From FEN-1297 sp963787005 (GTDB taxonomy: Bacteria > Bacteroidota > Ignavibacteria > Ignavibacteriales > Ignavibacteriaceae), in contig CAWBBX010000091.1 of assembly GCA_963787005.1 (NCBI GenBank), positions 32,196-96,195 of the forward strand: DNA of 64,000 nucleotides. The letters are read 5' to 3'. The notes below the pieces were generated by a model that worked only from the letters and a program-made list of their open reading frames with translations, did not search any database and had not been told where the DNA came from. The translations under genes were made by a program, and so were the position numbers. Shown here piece by piece: positions 1 to 8,275 of the stretch; the first letter of the stretch is position 1, and each line of letters starts with the position of its first letter.

Positions 1-144
1 TGCCGCGTCTTCATCGTGAAAGACTTTTGCAATTTCTTCGCTGTTGGCTCCTATAATTAAAACGGACTTGTCTTTAACTTCCGTGTTCTTTAAAAAAGCC
101 TTAAGCTGATTGTCGCTTCCCGGGAGAAATATTTTTTTTTGCAT
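1..144 (-). CDS. N-terminal part of an unidentified protein, cut by the window edge
   Basis: An open frame on the minus strand starts at the ATG at 144 and runs off the window at position 1, giving the first 48 residues (MQKKIFLPGSDNQL...). The segment KSVLIIGANSEEIAKVF looks like the first strand and glycine-rich loop of a Rossmann fold, as in class I SAM-dependent methyltransferases, but 48 residues are too few for a firm call. The start is the only ATG in the segment and lies in a gap divergent from the next gene. The rest of the gene lies outside this window. Confidence 0.55.
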   Translation of the reverse strand, partial: MQKKIFLPGSDNQLKAFLKNTEVKDKSVLIIGANSEEIAKVFHDEDAA

Positions 145-234
145 TTGATGATTTTTCTTAAAAATTTCCTAGACAGTAAAAGATAAACAAACTTATAAAA
201 TATTTTCTTATTTTTCTTATACAAAGGGGGAATA

Positions 235-864
235 ATGAAGCACTTCTTGATGTTTTTACTGCTTTTCCCGCTCACGTTCGATGTTACGGAGAAAGACAGC
301 AGTAATAGCGGCGGGGAAAAGGGGAATTCCGGAGAGTACGTTAGAATAATCGGCGGTATCGGAATGGGCAGATATATAACCTGTTCCGATTATGTGGATT
401 ACCAGGAAATTGGGGTCTCTGCCACTAAATATAAGAGCAGCGGGTTTACCTACGGCGGAAATATTAATTTTATACGCCAGGGCTCTTCGCACAGAGTGGA
501 AAGGAATGTAATTGCCGCCGGGTTTAACGCAGGCTATTACAGCAAATATTTTGAGATAAGGGGAGGACTCGGATATCCGTCGCTCCTTGTAGCGATGCTT
601 CGGCTGGGACCCGAATATCTTAACGTTAATGCTCAAATAGGAAACAGCACTCCTTATTTATCAGGTAAAGGTATTTTTAGTGTCGGATTGAGTATAACGA
701 AATATTTTGAAGCCGGGGTAAGCGGAAGTATGCCTTCCGGTTATTATTGCAGTGCGACTATTCCTTTTTCCGAAGAGAACAGCTTCCGATTTACGATGCA
801 TTATGTTCCGGAGAGCAGGGGAGAATACAGTTTCTCATTCGCGTTCGTGCATTTTGATTTTTAG
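235..864 (+). CDS. secreted or outer-membrane beta-barrel-like protein, unknown function
   Basis: A 209-residue protein starting at ATG 235, preceded by a strong AAAGGGGG ribosome binding site. Residues 1-15 are hydrophobic and resemble a signal peptide, although no clear cleavage box is seen. The body is rich in Gly, Tyr, Ser and alternating aromatic residues, and it ends in FVHFDF. A terminal aromatic residue after alternating strands is typical of small outer-membrane barrels. I do not recognise a named family. It is a single gene, divergent from the partial gene at the window edge, and is followed by a palindromic repeat at 904-943. It could also be a periplasmic beta-rich protein. Confidence 0.7.
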   Translation: MKHFLMFLLLFPLTFDVTEKDSSNSGGEKGNSGEYVRIIGGIGMGRYITCSDYVDYQEIGVSATKYKSSGFTYGGNINFIRQGSSHRVERNVIAAGFNAGYYSKYFEIRGGLGYPSLLVAMLRLGPEYLNVNAQIGNSTPYLSGKGIFSVGLSITKYFEAGVSGSMPSGYYCSATIPFSEENSFRFTMHYVPESRGEYSFSFAFVHFDF

Positions 865-903
865 TAGTTTGTTGAAGATTTGAATAATTTAAAGATTCAA
901 TTG

Positions 904-943
904 CCGTCAGCTTTTCCAAAGGAATCCTTCGGATAGCTGACGG
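904..943. repeat. palindromic intergenic repeat (CCGTCAGCT arms)
   Basis: CCGTCAGCT at 904-912 pairs perfectly with AGCTGACGG at 935-943. The 22-base loop contains TCCAAAGGAATCCTTCGGA (915-933), itself an imperfect palindrome. The same arms recur as a tight TT-loop hairpin at 58915-58934, and the loop motif recurs inverted at 12936-12954. This is therefore a dispersed repeat carrying a second repeat in its loop. It lies just downstream of the 235-864 gene and may act as a 3' end structure, but there is no T-run. Confidence 0.7.
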
Positions 944-1062
944 AAATATATAAATAAACTTCTTTACTGTGATATTAATTTACATTCCCCCCGTTTACAT
1001 TGCCTTTCAGAAGGAGTTCAGTTATTTTTAATTAATAAATTTCCCAATCAGTTGAGGACACA

Positions 1063-3090
1063 ATGAAATTACTATTAACCGCACTCCTGCTTATCCCGTT
1101 TATGATTACAGCACAGACGAAAAAACCGCTGACGGTGAACGATCTGTGGGCAATGAAGAGGATAGGGACGATGGACCTTTCGCCCGACGGCAAGACAATT
1201 GCCTTTACGGTAACGACTTATAGTATGAAGGATAACAAAGGCAATACCGATATTTATCTCATCGATTCTAACGGCAAGAACCTGCGCCCTTTGAAGAATT
1301 CTGATAAAAGCGAATCGGCACCGGAGTTTTTACCCGACGGTAAGTCTATCTCTTATATAGTTGATGACCAGGTGCATACCTGCAATCTCGACGGAAAGAA
1401 CGATAAACAGGTAACCGGTCTTTATACCGGCATATCGGACTACAAATGGTCGCACGACGGCAAGAAGATGCTGATAATATCTTCCGTTTATGCCGATTGT
1501 CCCGACCAGGCATGCAACAAAGAAACCGATGAAAAGAAGAAAGATACCAAAGCCGACGTCCGCATCATCAAACATCTTATGTTCAGATCCTGGAACAGGT
1601 GGCTCAACGATAAGAGAAGCCATCTTTTCATGTTTAACCTGACAGCGAATAAATATTATGATCTGAATTGGAAAATGCACAACGACGTTCCGCCGCTTGA
1701 TCTCGGCAGCGGTAATGATTTCAACTTCTCGCCGAACGATAAAGAAATCGCTTACACCATGAATCCCAACGAAGTTGTTGCTACAAGCACGAACAATGAA
1801 ATTTATACAGTAAATATTGCCGACGTTAAGTCGAACGAAAAAGTTCCCGCGAAAAAAATATCCAAGAGTATGGGAGTGGACAATCAGCCGGTTTATTCGC
1901 CAGACGGAAAGTACATAGCTTTCTGCTCTATGCTGGTGCCCGGACACGAATCGGATCAGCAGTTCCTTTTCTTATACGACCGTGCTGCCGGCTCACTTAA
2001 GAATCTTACAAAGGGACTTGATCGATCGGTAGGACAAGTTGTGTGGTCTCCGGATTCGAAAACAATTTACTTCACAGCCAACAATGAGATTTTTAATTCT
2101 GTTTATAAAACCGATGTCGCTACCGGAAAGACCGAAGTGATTTTGAAAGATCACAGCAACACGGGACTTATTGTTTCTCCGGACGGAAAGACAATTTATT
2201 TCAAGCAGCAAAAATCAACCCGGCCTTATGAATTATTTTCGATGAACAGCGACGGCGGAGACGTAAAGCAGATTACTCATCTTAACAAAGAGCGTCTGGC
2301 GAATATAGAGATGAATCCGGTTGAAACTTTCTGGTGCGAAGGAGATCAGGGGCACAAAGTGCAGTCGATACTTGTTAAGCCGCCGTTCTTCGATCCCGCT
2401 AAAAAATATCCTTTGATATTTTTAATCCACGGCGGACCGCAGGGCCACTGGGAAGATGATTTTCACTACCGCTGGAATACTGAACTGTTCGCGTCTAAGG
2501 GATACGTAGTAATCGCACCCAACCCTACAGGCAGCACGGGCTACGGACAGGCTTTTACGAACGCGGTATCTAAAGACTGGGGAGGAAGGCCGTATAACGA
2601 TCTGATGGACGTGTACGATTACGCGTTAAAGAATTTTAACTATATTGATTCCAAGAATACTTTCGCCGCGGGCGCTTCCTACGGCGGCTTCATGATAAAC
2701 TGGATCGAGGGACATACCGACAGGTTCAACGCTCTCGTCTCTCACGACGGCGTGTTCAATACAGTAAGCATGTACGGAACAACGGAAGAACTCTGGTTCC
2801 CCGAATGGGAATTCGGAGGAACGCCCTGGACGAACAGAGAGCTTTATGAAAAATGGAATCCGCAGCGCTTCATTCAGAACGCGAAAACTCCGATGCTGAT
2901 AGTTGAAGGCGCCCACGATTACAGGGTGCCCGAAGAGCAGGCGTTCCAGCTTTTTACATCGCTGCAGAGACTGGGAGTAGAGAGCAAGCTGCTTTATTAT
3001 CCTAATGAATACCATTTTGTTACCAAGCCGCAGGACGCTAAAGTCTGGTGGAATTCCATTTTTGAATGGTTCAAAGAACATAAAAAATAG
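1063..3090 (+). CDS. S9 family peptidase (prolyl oligopeptidase / dipeptidyl aminopeptidase type)
   Basis: A 675-residue exported serine peptidase that cleaves short peptides. Residues 1-18 form a signal peptide (hydrophobic core ending ITAQ), so it should act in the periplasm. Residues about 25-400 hold repeated SPDGK-type blades of a beta-propeller (TolB/DPP-like WD40 segments). Residues about 430-675 form the alpha/beta hydrolase domain. The catalytic triad is visible: Ser539 in GASYGGFM, Asp619 in GAHDYRVPEEQ and His651 in NEYHFV. Length and domain order match the S9C acylaminoacyl-peptidase-like family. The DUF1232 gene follows after 8 bases, so the two are probably co-transcribed. Confidence 0.94.
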   Translation: MKLLLTALLLIPFMITAQTKKPLTVNDLWAMKRIGTMDLSPDGKTIAFTVTTYSMKDNKGNTDIYLIDSNGKNLRPLKNSDKSESAPEFLPDGKSISYIVDDQVHTCNLDGKNDKQVTGLYTGISDYKWSHDGKKMLIISSVYADCPDQACNKETDEKKKDTKADVRIIKHLMFRSWNRWLNDKRSHLFMFNLTANKYYDLNWKMHNDVPPLDLGSGNDFNFSPNDKEIAYTMNPNEVVATSTNNEIYTVNIADVKSNEKVPAKKISKSMGVDNQPVYSPDGKYIAFCSMLVPGHESDQQFLFLYDRAAGSLKNLTKGLDRSVGQVVWSPDSKTIYFTANNEIFNSVYKTDVATGKTEVILKDHSNTGLIVSPDGKTIYFKQQKSTRPYELFSMNSDGGDVKQITHLNKERLANIEMNPVETFWCEGDQGHKVQSILVKPPFFDPAKKYPLIFLIHGGPQGHWEDDFHYRWNTELFASKGYVVIAPNPTGSTGYGQAFTNAVSKDWGGRPYNDLMDVYDYALKNFNYIDSKNTFAAGASYGGFMINWIEGHTDRFNALVSHDGVFNTVSMYGTTEELWFPEWEFGGTPWTNRELYEKWNPQRFIQNAKTPMLIVEGAHDYRVPEEQAFQLFTSLQRLGVESKLLYYPNEYHFVTKPQDAKVWWNSIFEWFKEHKK

Positions 3091-3098
3091 GAGTTGTT

Positions 3099-3479
3099 AT
3101 GGAGGAAAATGAGCTTAATTACGATGAACTGGAAGAACTGGACGAGCTTGATTTCGGGGGTGAAACCGAACACGAAGTTGATGAGAAAGTAAAATTCGTT
3201 GAAGAAAACCTCTGGATCAAACTCGAAAGGGTCGGGAAGAAGATCTCATTTGCGAGGGACATACTTGCTTTGGTAAATTATATGAGAGATCCATTAGTCT
3301 CTTGGCACAGGAAAGCAATTGTGGTAGCCGCTTTGATTTATTTTATATCACCAATAGACGCAATTCCTGATATAACTCCTCTTGTCGGTTATCTCGATGA
3401 CCTCGGTGTGATAACTGCCTTGCTCAAATTCCTCGGCAGCGAGCTCGTTCCTTACTACGATTCTAATTACAGAACATAA
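3099..3479 (+). CDS. DUF1232 (YkvA-like) small membrane-associated protein
   Basis: A 126-residue protein. The N-terminal 40 residues are very acidic (Glu/Asp-rich). Residues about 68-115 carry the DUF1232 signature: a His-Arg-Lys, a hydrophobic helix, then ISPIDAIPDITPLVGYLDDLGV. This family is widespread and uncharacterised; the conserved segment is thought to sit at a membrane. The start at ATG 3099 has AGGAG eight to ten bases upstream. It lies 8 bases after the S9 peptidase and is followed by a strong stem-loop and T-run, so it is the last gene of that two-gene unit. Confidence 0.88.
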   Translation: MEENELNYDELEELDELDFGGETEHEVDEKVKFVEENLWIKLERVGKKISFARDILALVNYMRDPLVSWHRKAIVVAALIYFISPIDAIPDITPLVGYLDDLGVITALLKFLGSELVPYYDSNYRT

Positions 3480-3512
3480 CCGTTATAAATTATTTGCGGT
3501 TAAATTTTTTTC

Positions 3513-3563
3513 AGGCGGGACCGCCTGCCGGACAGGCAAGCGCGGACCCGCCTTCATTTTTTT
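3513..3563 (+). terminator. rho-independent terminator after the S9/DUF1232 unit
   Basis: AGGCGGG-A-CCGC at 3513-3524 pairs with GCGG-A-CCCGCCT at 3542-3553, with one A/A mismatch in both arms. The arms enclose a small inner TGCC/GGCA hairpin. A T-rich run follows (3554-3563). The inner CCTGCCGGACAGGC resembles a common bacterial palindromic repeat, so it may be a repeat that also serves as terminator. Confidence 0.7.
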
Positions 3564-3626
3564 ATATCATTTTCGGCGGCGGAAAATCCCGTCCGGTATT
3601 TTTATTTAATTAGAGTGAAGGTTTAT

Positions 3627-4148
3627 ATGAATTTTAAAGTAACTAAAAATGAAACTTTGTTTAAGGGGAAGGTATTCGATCTGGTGGTTGATGAGATTAA
3701 ATACGACAGCGGAAACGGCGGTATTAGGGAAGTCGCGGTTCATCCCGGCGGCGCGGCCGTATTGCCGTTAAAAAGCGACGGAAAAATAGTGATGGTAAAG
3801 CAGTTCCGTTATCCTATGCAGAAAGTACTGCTCGAACTGCCGGCAGGAAAGCTTGAAAAGGGTGAAGATCCTATGAAGTGCGCAGTCAGAGAGCTGGAAG
3901 AGGAAACAGGATACAAAGCAGGTAAAGTAAGAAAGCTCGGCGCTATAGCTACAACCCCCGGATTTTGTACTGAGATACTTCATATTTATCTTGCCGAGGA
4001 TCTCACGCCGGGGAACCATAACAGGGAAGAGGGGGAGTACGGCATGGAGATATTGGAATTTACTTTGGATGAGATTAAAGAAAAAATAAAATCCGGTGAG
4101 ATATTCGACGCGAAGACGATCTGCGGCGTAATGATGGCGGGGCTGTAA
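3627..4148 (+). CDS. Nudix hydrolase, ADP-ribose pyrophosphatase type
   Basis: Hydrolyses a nucleoside diphosphate linked to another moiety, most likely ADP-ribose or ADP-sugars, in the cytoplasm. The Nudix box is complete: a Gly, five residues, Glu, seven residues, then RELEEETGY, within residues about 75-97. It is preceded by LELPAGK as in ADP-ribose pyrophosphatases, and the Pro-Gly-Phe segment TTPGFCTE follows the box as in that subfamily. I chose ATG 3627 rather than the in-frame GTG at 3615 because GAAGG sits five bases before this ATG. The stop codon (4146-4148) abuts a palindromic repeat. Confidence 0.9.
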   Translation: MNFKVTKNETLFKGKVFDLVVDEIKYDSGNGGIREVAVHPGGAAVLPLKSDGKIVMVKQFRYPMQKVLLELPAGKLEKGEDPMKCAVRELEEETGYKAGKVRKLGAIATTPGFCTEILHIYLAEDLTPGNHNREEGEYGMEILEFTLDEIKEKIKSGEIFDAKTICGVMMAGL

Positions 4149-4350
4149 ACGGTTGAAACCGTTGAATGGGTTTTTGTTTCAACATTGCCCCCGCGATAAA
4201 TCGCGGGGAGAACCGCAAGAGATAATTTATTTTGGGAATGTAAATAGGTTAAGGTAACAAACTACTTCCATTTTCTACGGTTCTCCGCCGGATTTATCCG
4301 GCGGTAAGGTTTTCCTCCACCGCTTCTCCTGCAAACGGTTTTAACCGTCT
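4148..4350. repeat. composite palindromic module, copy 1 (REP/BIME-like)
   Basis: Four hairpins in mirrored order. Outer left AACGGTT-GA-AACCGTT is at 4148-4163. Inner left CCCCGCGAT-AA-ATCGCGGGG is at 4189-4208. Inner right CCGCCGGAT-TT-ATCCGGCGG is at 4285-4304. Outer right AAACGGTT-TT-AACCGTCT is at 4333-4350. The sequence facing the centre is also inverted (GGAGAACCG after the inner left hairpin, CGGTTCTCC before the inner right one). The centre is about 70 bases of AT-rich sequence. It matches the module at 5263-5463 closely along its whole length. Confidence 0.9.
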
Positions 4351-4424
4351 AATGTATTAATATTTTTCTTGCAGTTTTATCCCAAAATGATTTTATTAAA
4401 AAAAGTTTAAACTAGAGCTCTATT

Positions 4425-4783
4425 CTTCTCCAGATTTACCCGGCGCGAAGCTTTTCTCATTATTATCCTGCAAGCGATTAAAACCGTTTTATGTTTGGTG
4501 GTCATCCTATACCCCGCGATAAATCGCGGGGAGAATGTAACCTAATGATATTATCTGTCTCAGGGGAGTGTCTCAGACCCATCCTTACCCGATAAGGCAA
4601 TTTTAAGAGATCTGTATTAGGTTGAAATCTGAAAAATGTTCTTATTTTAATTTGCGGATTTATCTGAGATTGTTTTTATTAAAACAAATTTAAATAAGAC
4701 ATCTAATCTTACCGTTCTCCGCCGGATTTATCCGGCGGTAAACGCTTCTCTCATACTTCTCCTGAAAACGGTTTTAACCGTTT
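4425..4783. repeat. composite palindromic module, copy 2, with a decayed fragment before it
   Basis: CCCCGCGAT-AA-ATCGCGGGG is at 4512-4531, CCGCCGGAT-TT-ATCCGGCGG at 4719-4738 and AAACGGTT-TT-AACCGTTT at 4766-4783. A degraded outer left hairpin lies at about 4471-4489. Before it, CTTCTCCAGATTTACCCGG at about 4427-4445 is a mutated right inner hairpin, so a further copy has decayed here. The centre is longer (about 185 bases) and less similar than in copies 1 and 3. The right outer hairpin ends 42 bases before the transposase start codon. Confidence 0.85.
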
Positions 4784-4825
4784 AGTTCTATTGAGTTTTA
4801 TTAGACATTTAAATGGGAGGTAAAA

Positions 4826-5272
4826 ATGTCTATTCATTCTCACAACAAGATTTGGCTTCATTTAATTTGGGAAACAACGGGGAAACAGAAGATCATTCTT
4901 CCTGAATCGAGGAAAAAGATTTCCAATCTATTATATGAGTATAGCAGGAAGAAAAACATTTTTATGAAGATAAACTACGTTAATGCGGATCATGTCCATG
5001 CACTGGTAGATTTACCGACTAATGTAAATCCCGAGGAATGTATTAAATTATTCAAAGGCGGATCGTCATATTATATAAACAAGGAGGGAATTACTAAATT
5101 TAAGTTCTCCTGGGGAAAAGGTTACGGAGTATTTTCTGTATCCCCGTCGCAATTAAATAAAGTTGTAAGTTATATAAAGAATCAAAAGGAACATCATAGA
5201 GTTAAAACTTTTGAGGAGGAGTTTCAGTTATTTCTTAGAAGTTATGGTATCGCGGGTGGGAAAAACGGTTAA
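4826..5272 (+). CDS. IS200-like Y1 transposase, probable REP-associated (RAYT) type
   Basis: A 148-residue single-strand DNA transposase. The HUH motif is His56-Val57-His58 in ADHVHALVDLP, and the catalytic tyrosine is most likely Tyr116 in VSYIKNQKEHH, as in TnpA of the IS200/IS605 group. The start at ATG 4826 has GGGAGG five bases upstream. No tnpB gene is nearby. Instead the gene sits between palindromic modules (4148-4783 and 5263-5463), the arrangement seen for RAYTs and their REP targets. Its stop codon TAA (5270-5272) lies inside the first hairpin of the downstream module. The gene is intact in length and motifs, so it may be active. Confidence 0.9.
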   Translation: MSIHSHNKIWLHLIWETTGKQKIILPESRKKISNLLYEYSRKKNIFMKINYVNADHVHALVDLPTNVNPEECIKLFKGGSSYYINKEGITKFKFSWGKGYGVFSVSPSQLNKVVSYIKNQKEHHRVKTFEEEFQLFLRSYGIAGGKNG

Positions 5273-5463
5273 AACCGTTTAATGTTTTTTTTGTATCATG
5301 TACCCCCGCGATAAATCGCGGGGAGAACCGCAAGATATAATTTAATTTTGGGACTGTAAATAGTTTAAGGTAACAAACCACTTTCATTTTCTACGGTTCT
5401 CCGCCGGATTTATCCGGCGGTAAGGGCTTTGGGCAACATTTCAGGAAACGGTTTTAACCGTTT
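5263..5463. repeat. composite palindromic module, copy 3 (downstream of the transposase)
   Basis: Hairpins in mirrored order: AAACGGTT-AA-AACCGTTT (5263-5280), CCCCGCGAT-AA-ATCGCGGGG (5304-5323), CCGCCGGAT-TT-ATCCGGCGG (5401-5420) and AAACGGTT-TT-AACCGTTT (5446-5463). The left pair has AA loops and the right pair TT loops, so the whole module is one large inverted repeat. The two inner stems differ in sequence but both remain fully paired, which argues that structure is maintained. The first hairpin overlaps the transposase stop codon. Confidence 0.92.
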
Positions 5464-5531
5464 ATTCATCCCCATTTTTGAAATTACACCTAAAATAAGC
5501 TAAATTATTCCCGTAAAATTTAATTGAGAAT

Positions 5532-7241
5532 ATGCTAAAATCGCTTAAAGTAAAAGACTACGCACTGATCGAAGAGATAGATGTCGAATTCGACAGGGGG
5601 CTGAATATTATTACCGGTGAGACGGGTGCGGGTAAATCGATTCTCATCGACGCGATGGGATTGTTGCTGGGCGACAGGGCTTCCACCGAGGTTGTCCGCA
5701 AGGGCGCGGTTAAGTCGATCGTCGAAGGAATTTTCAACGTTGAGGGAAATAAGAAGGTAAAGCGTATGCTCTCGGAAAACGATCTTGAATATTTCCCGGA
5801 GCTTATAATGCGCAGAGAGATATCCCTCAAAGGATCCAATAGATGCTTTGTAAACGATACGCCTGTTCAACTTGCGCTTATCAAAGAACTCGGCAACCTT
5901 CTCGTCGATCTTCACGGCCAGCACGAACATCAGTCGCTCCTGCGCACCGAAACCCACATCGATTTTCTGGACGAGTTTGGCAGTATCGATGATCTTAAGG
6001 AAGAATACCGGAAACATTTCGGCGAACTGTCTGCCCTAAACCGCGAGCTTGCTTCCTTGAAAGAAAGAGAAGCATCACTTAAGGAAAGGAAAGATCTCTA
6101 CGCTTTTCAGATAAAGGAAATCGATGCCGTCTCGCCCGAAGAAGGAGAGGAGGATAAGCTAGAAGAAGAGCTGAATATCCTGGAGAACTCGGAGAAGCTG
6201 ATGGAGCTTACTTCATCGATATATAATAAGCTATATGAAGGTGACGACTCGGTTAATGATTCTCTCGGCGAGATACAGGAAGCTCTTGAAGAACTTCAGA
6301 ATATCGACAAATCATTCGTGGAGATAGGCGGCGAGTTCGAGACTGTACTCACTCTTATCGGCGACATCTCAAAATTTATGAGAGATTATAATTCGAGGAT
6401 CGACGTCGATCCCGGCCGCCTTGAAGAAATGAGGGAACGGCTCAGGGCTTTGAGCCTGCTCAAGAAAAAATACGGCGGCTCGGTTAAATTGATAATTGAA
6501 CACAGAAAGAAACTCGGAGATGAATATGATCTCGCAGAAAATTATTCGGGCAGCATAGCCAAACTCGAAAAGGATATTAAGGATCTTAGAGTAAAATGCG
6601 GAGCCGCCGCTGCCAAGCTTTCGACTAAGAGAAAAGAGATTTCAAAGAAAGTACAGAAAGAAATCCGCGACGTGCTTAGTTACCTCGGCATACCCGATTC
6701 GGTTTTTAATGTTAATATGATGAGAACTGAAGCCGACGTTAAAAAGGACGATTATATCCTTGCGGACGGTAAAGCCTATAAATACGATTCGTCCGGGATC
6801 GACGGGATAGAATTTTTCATCTCCACCAACGCGGGTGAGGACCCGAAGCCGCTCGCTAAGGTAGCTTCGGGAGGAGAAATATCCAGAATAATGCTCGGAC
6901 TGAAAACCATCCTCGCCAAAAACGATAAGCTTCCGCTTTTAATATTCGATGAAATAGATACAGGAGTAAGCGGAAGGATAGCCCAGAAAGTCGGGCAAGC
7001 GCTTAAATCCCTGGCTGATTTTCATCAGATCATATCAATTACGCATCTCCCCCAAATTGCCGGACTGGCGGATCATCATTTTGCCGTAGAAAAATCTAAG
7101 CGCGACGGCAGGGTAGTTAGCTTTATTAAAAAGCTAAATGATGATGAGCGTGTTAAAGAAGTTGCAAAGCTCATGAGCGGTGAAGCTGTCACCGACGCGA
7201 GCCTTAAAGGCGCAAGGGAATTAATGGGACAGAAAAAATAA
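5532..7241 (+). CDS. recN: DNA repair protein RecN
   Basis: A 569-residue SMC-like ATPase that acts in recombinational repair of double-strand breaks in the cytoplasm. Walker A is GETGAGKS at residues 29-36. Residues about 160-380 form the coiled-coil arms, rich in Glu, Lys and Leu. The C-terminal head has the ABC signature ASGGEISR followed by Walker B LLIFDEIDTGVSG, both diagnostic for RecN. The length fits the family. The ATG at 5532 is the natural family start (MLKSLKVKDYALIEE). It stands alone on the plus strand, after the repeat cluster and before a barrel gene. Confidence 0.96.
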   Translation: MLKSLKVKDYALIEEIDVEFDRGLNIITGETGAGKSILIDAMGLLLGDRASTEVVRKGAVKSIVEGIFNVEGNKKVKRMLSENDLEYFPELIMRREISLKGSNRCFVNDTPVQLALIKELGNLLVDLHGQHEHQSLLRTETHIDFLDEFGSIDDLKEEYRKHFGELSALNRELASLKEREASLKERKDLYAFQIKEIDAVSPEEGEEDKLEEELNILENSEKLMELTSSIYNKLYEGDDSVNDSLGEIQEALEELQNIDKSFVEIGGEFETVLTLIGDISKFMRDYNSRIDVDPGRLEEMRERLRALSLLKKKYGGSVKLIIEHRKKLGDEYDLAENYSGSIAKLEKDIKDLRVKCGAAAAKLSTKRKEISKKVQKEIRDVLSYLGIPDSVFNVNMMRTEADVKKDDYILADGKAYKYDSSGIDGIEFFISTNAGEDPKPLAKVASGGEISRIMLGLKTILAKNDKLPLLIFDEIDTGVSGRIAQKVGQALKSLADFHQIISITHLPQIAGLADHHFAVEKSKRDGRVVSFIKKLNDDERVKEVAKLMSGEAVTDASLKGARELMGQKK

Positions 7242-7381
7242 AAGGAAATTTCTCCCCCCTTCACACAACTGATTGTGCTTTAAAGTACTTAGCACATTTC
7301 TTAGTTGCATTAAATCTTGAGATTCTTCAAATTTATGCTGCGGATCATTTGCAATACTCTAAACATTTAAAGGCCAAATTG

Positions 7382-8263
7382 ATGAAAAAAACTGTTGTTT
7401 TGTTTTGCTTATCATTATTAATTGCGAAACCTGCTTATTCACAGCAAGATCAATTCAGCGCACTGAGTGAAAGCGAAGTATCCAACTTTGCGCAGCCGCT
7501 TGCTACTACTTTGGGAACAGGATTAAACTCAGGCGGGTTTTACACCGCTCACATTCCGAGTTTTTTCGGTATGTCCATCAGTCTCCGGGGAATGATTATC
7601 TCTATACCGAGCAGTCAAATGACGTTTACTCCCAATCTTCCGGCAGGGTACAAAGCCGACCAGCCTACCCCGACGTTTTGGGGCGATAAAAACGGTACAA
7701 TCTATACCGGGCCCGACGGTTATATTACATATCCGGGCGGCATTGATCAGAAGAGCGTTCCTTTCGGCGTACCGCAGGTTACGGGAAGTTTCATGGGAAC
7801 AGAGGTTTTGATAAGATACCTGCCGAGTATAAAAGTGGGCGATAAAAATATAAATTATTTCGGCTTCGGCATCCGCCACAGCATAAGCCAGTATATTCCT
7901 TTAATTCCTGTCGATGTGGCGGTTCAGTTTCTTTACAATAAGCTGACGGTAACGGACGTAATAAGCGCAAGTACACTCGCATTCAACGGCGAGGTAAGCA
8001 AGACATTCGGAATTTTCACTGCGTACGGCGGGCTCCAGTACGAATCCTCAAAATTTGATCTCAGCTATACGATTAAGGGAGATCCCAACAGCGGAGATCC
8101 GGCACTCAGACAGGATAGGGACGTTAAGGCAAGCGTAAACGGGAAGGATAATTTCAGGGTAATAATAGGAGGTTCTCTTAAAGCGGGCTTTCTTGTTATT
8201 AACGCCGATTATAACATCACCAACCAGCCGGTAATTTCGGGCGGCTTATCATTTGAATTTTAA
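7382..8263 (+). CDS. secreted beta-barrel-like protein, DUF6588-type
   Basis: About 293 residues from ATG 7382. This start gives a clean signal peptide (MKKTVVLFCLSLLIAKPAYSQ) and has AAAGG upstream; an in-frame TTG at 7349 would extend it but spoil the signal. The mature part begins with FAQPLATTLGTGLNSGGFYTA and contains FGFGIRHSISQYIPLIPVDVAV, a pattern I associate with the DUF6588 family. It ends in FEF, as outer-membrane barrels do. It lies 12 bases before a lipoprotein gene with no terminator between, so the two are likely co-expressed and may function together. The family assignment is from memory of its pattern. Confidence 0.75.
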   Translation: MKKTVVLFCLSLLIAKPAYSQQDQFSALSESEVSNFAQPLATTLGTGLNSGGFYTAHIPSFFGMSISLRGMIISIPSSQMTFTPNLPAGYKADQPTPTFWGDKNGTIYTGPDGYITYPGGIDQKSVPFGVPQVTGSFMGTEVLIRYLPSIKVGDKNINYFGFGIRHSISQYIPLIPVDVAVQFLYNKLTVTDVISASTLAFNGEVSKTFGIFTAYGGLQYESSKFDLSYTIKGDPNSGDPALRQDRDVKASVNGKDNFRVIIGGSLKAGFLVINADYNITNQPVISGGLSFEF

Positions 8264-8275
8264 ATGGAGAAAAAA

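Noticed and set aside
4148..5463. A complete IS605-type element with tnpB
   Set aside because: No tnpB-like frame exists on either strand around the transposase; flanks are multi-copy palindromic modules, not single left and right ends.
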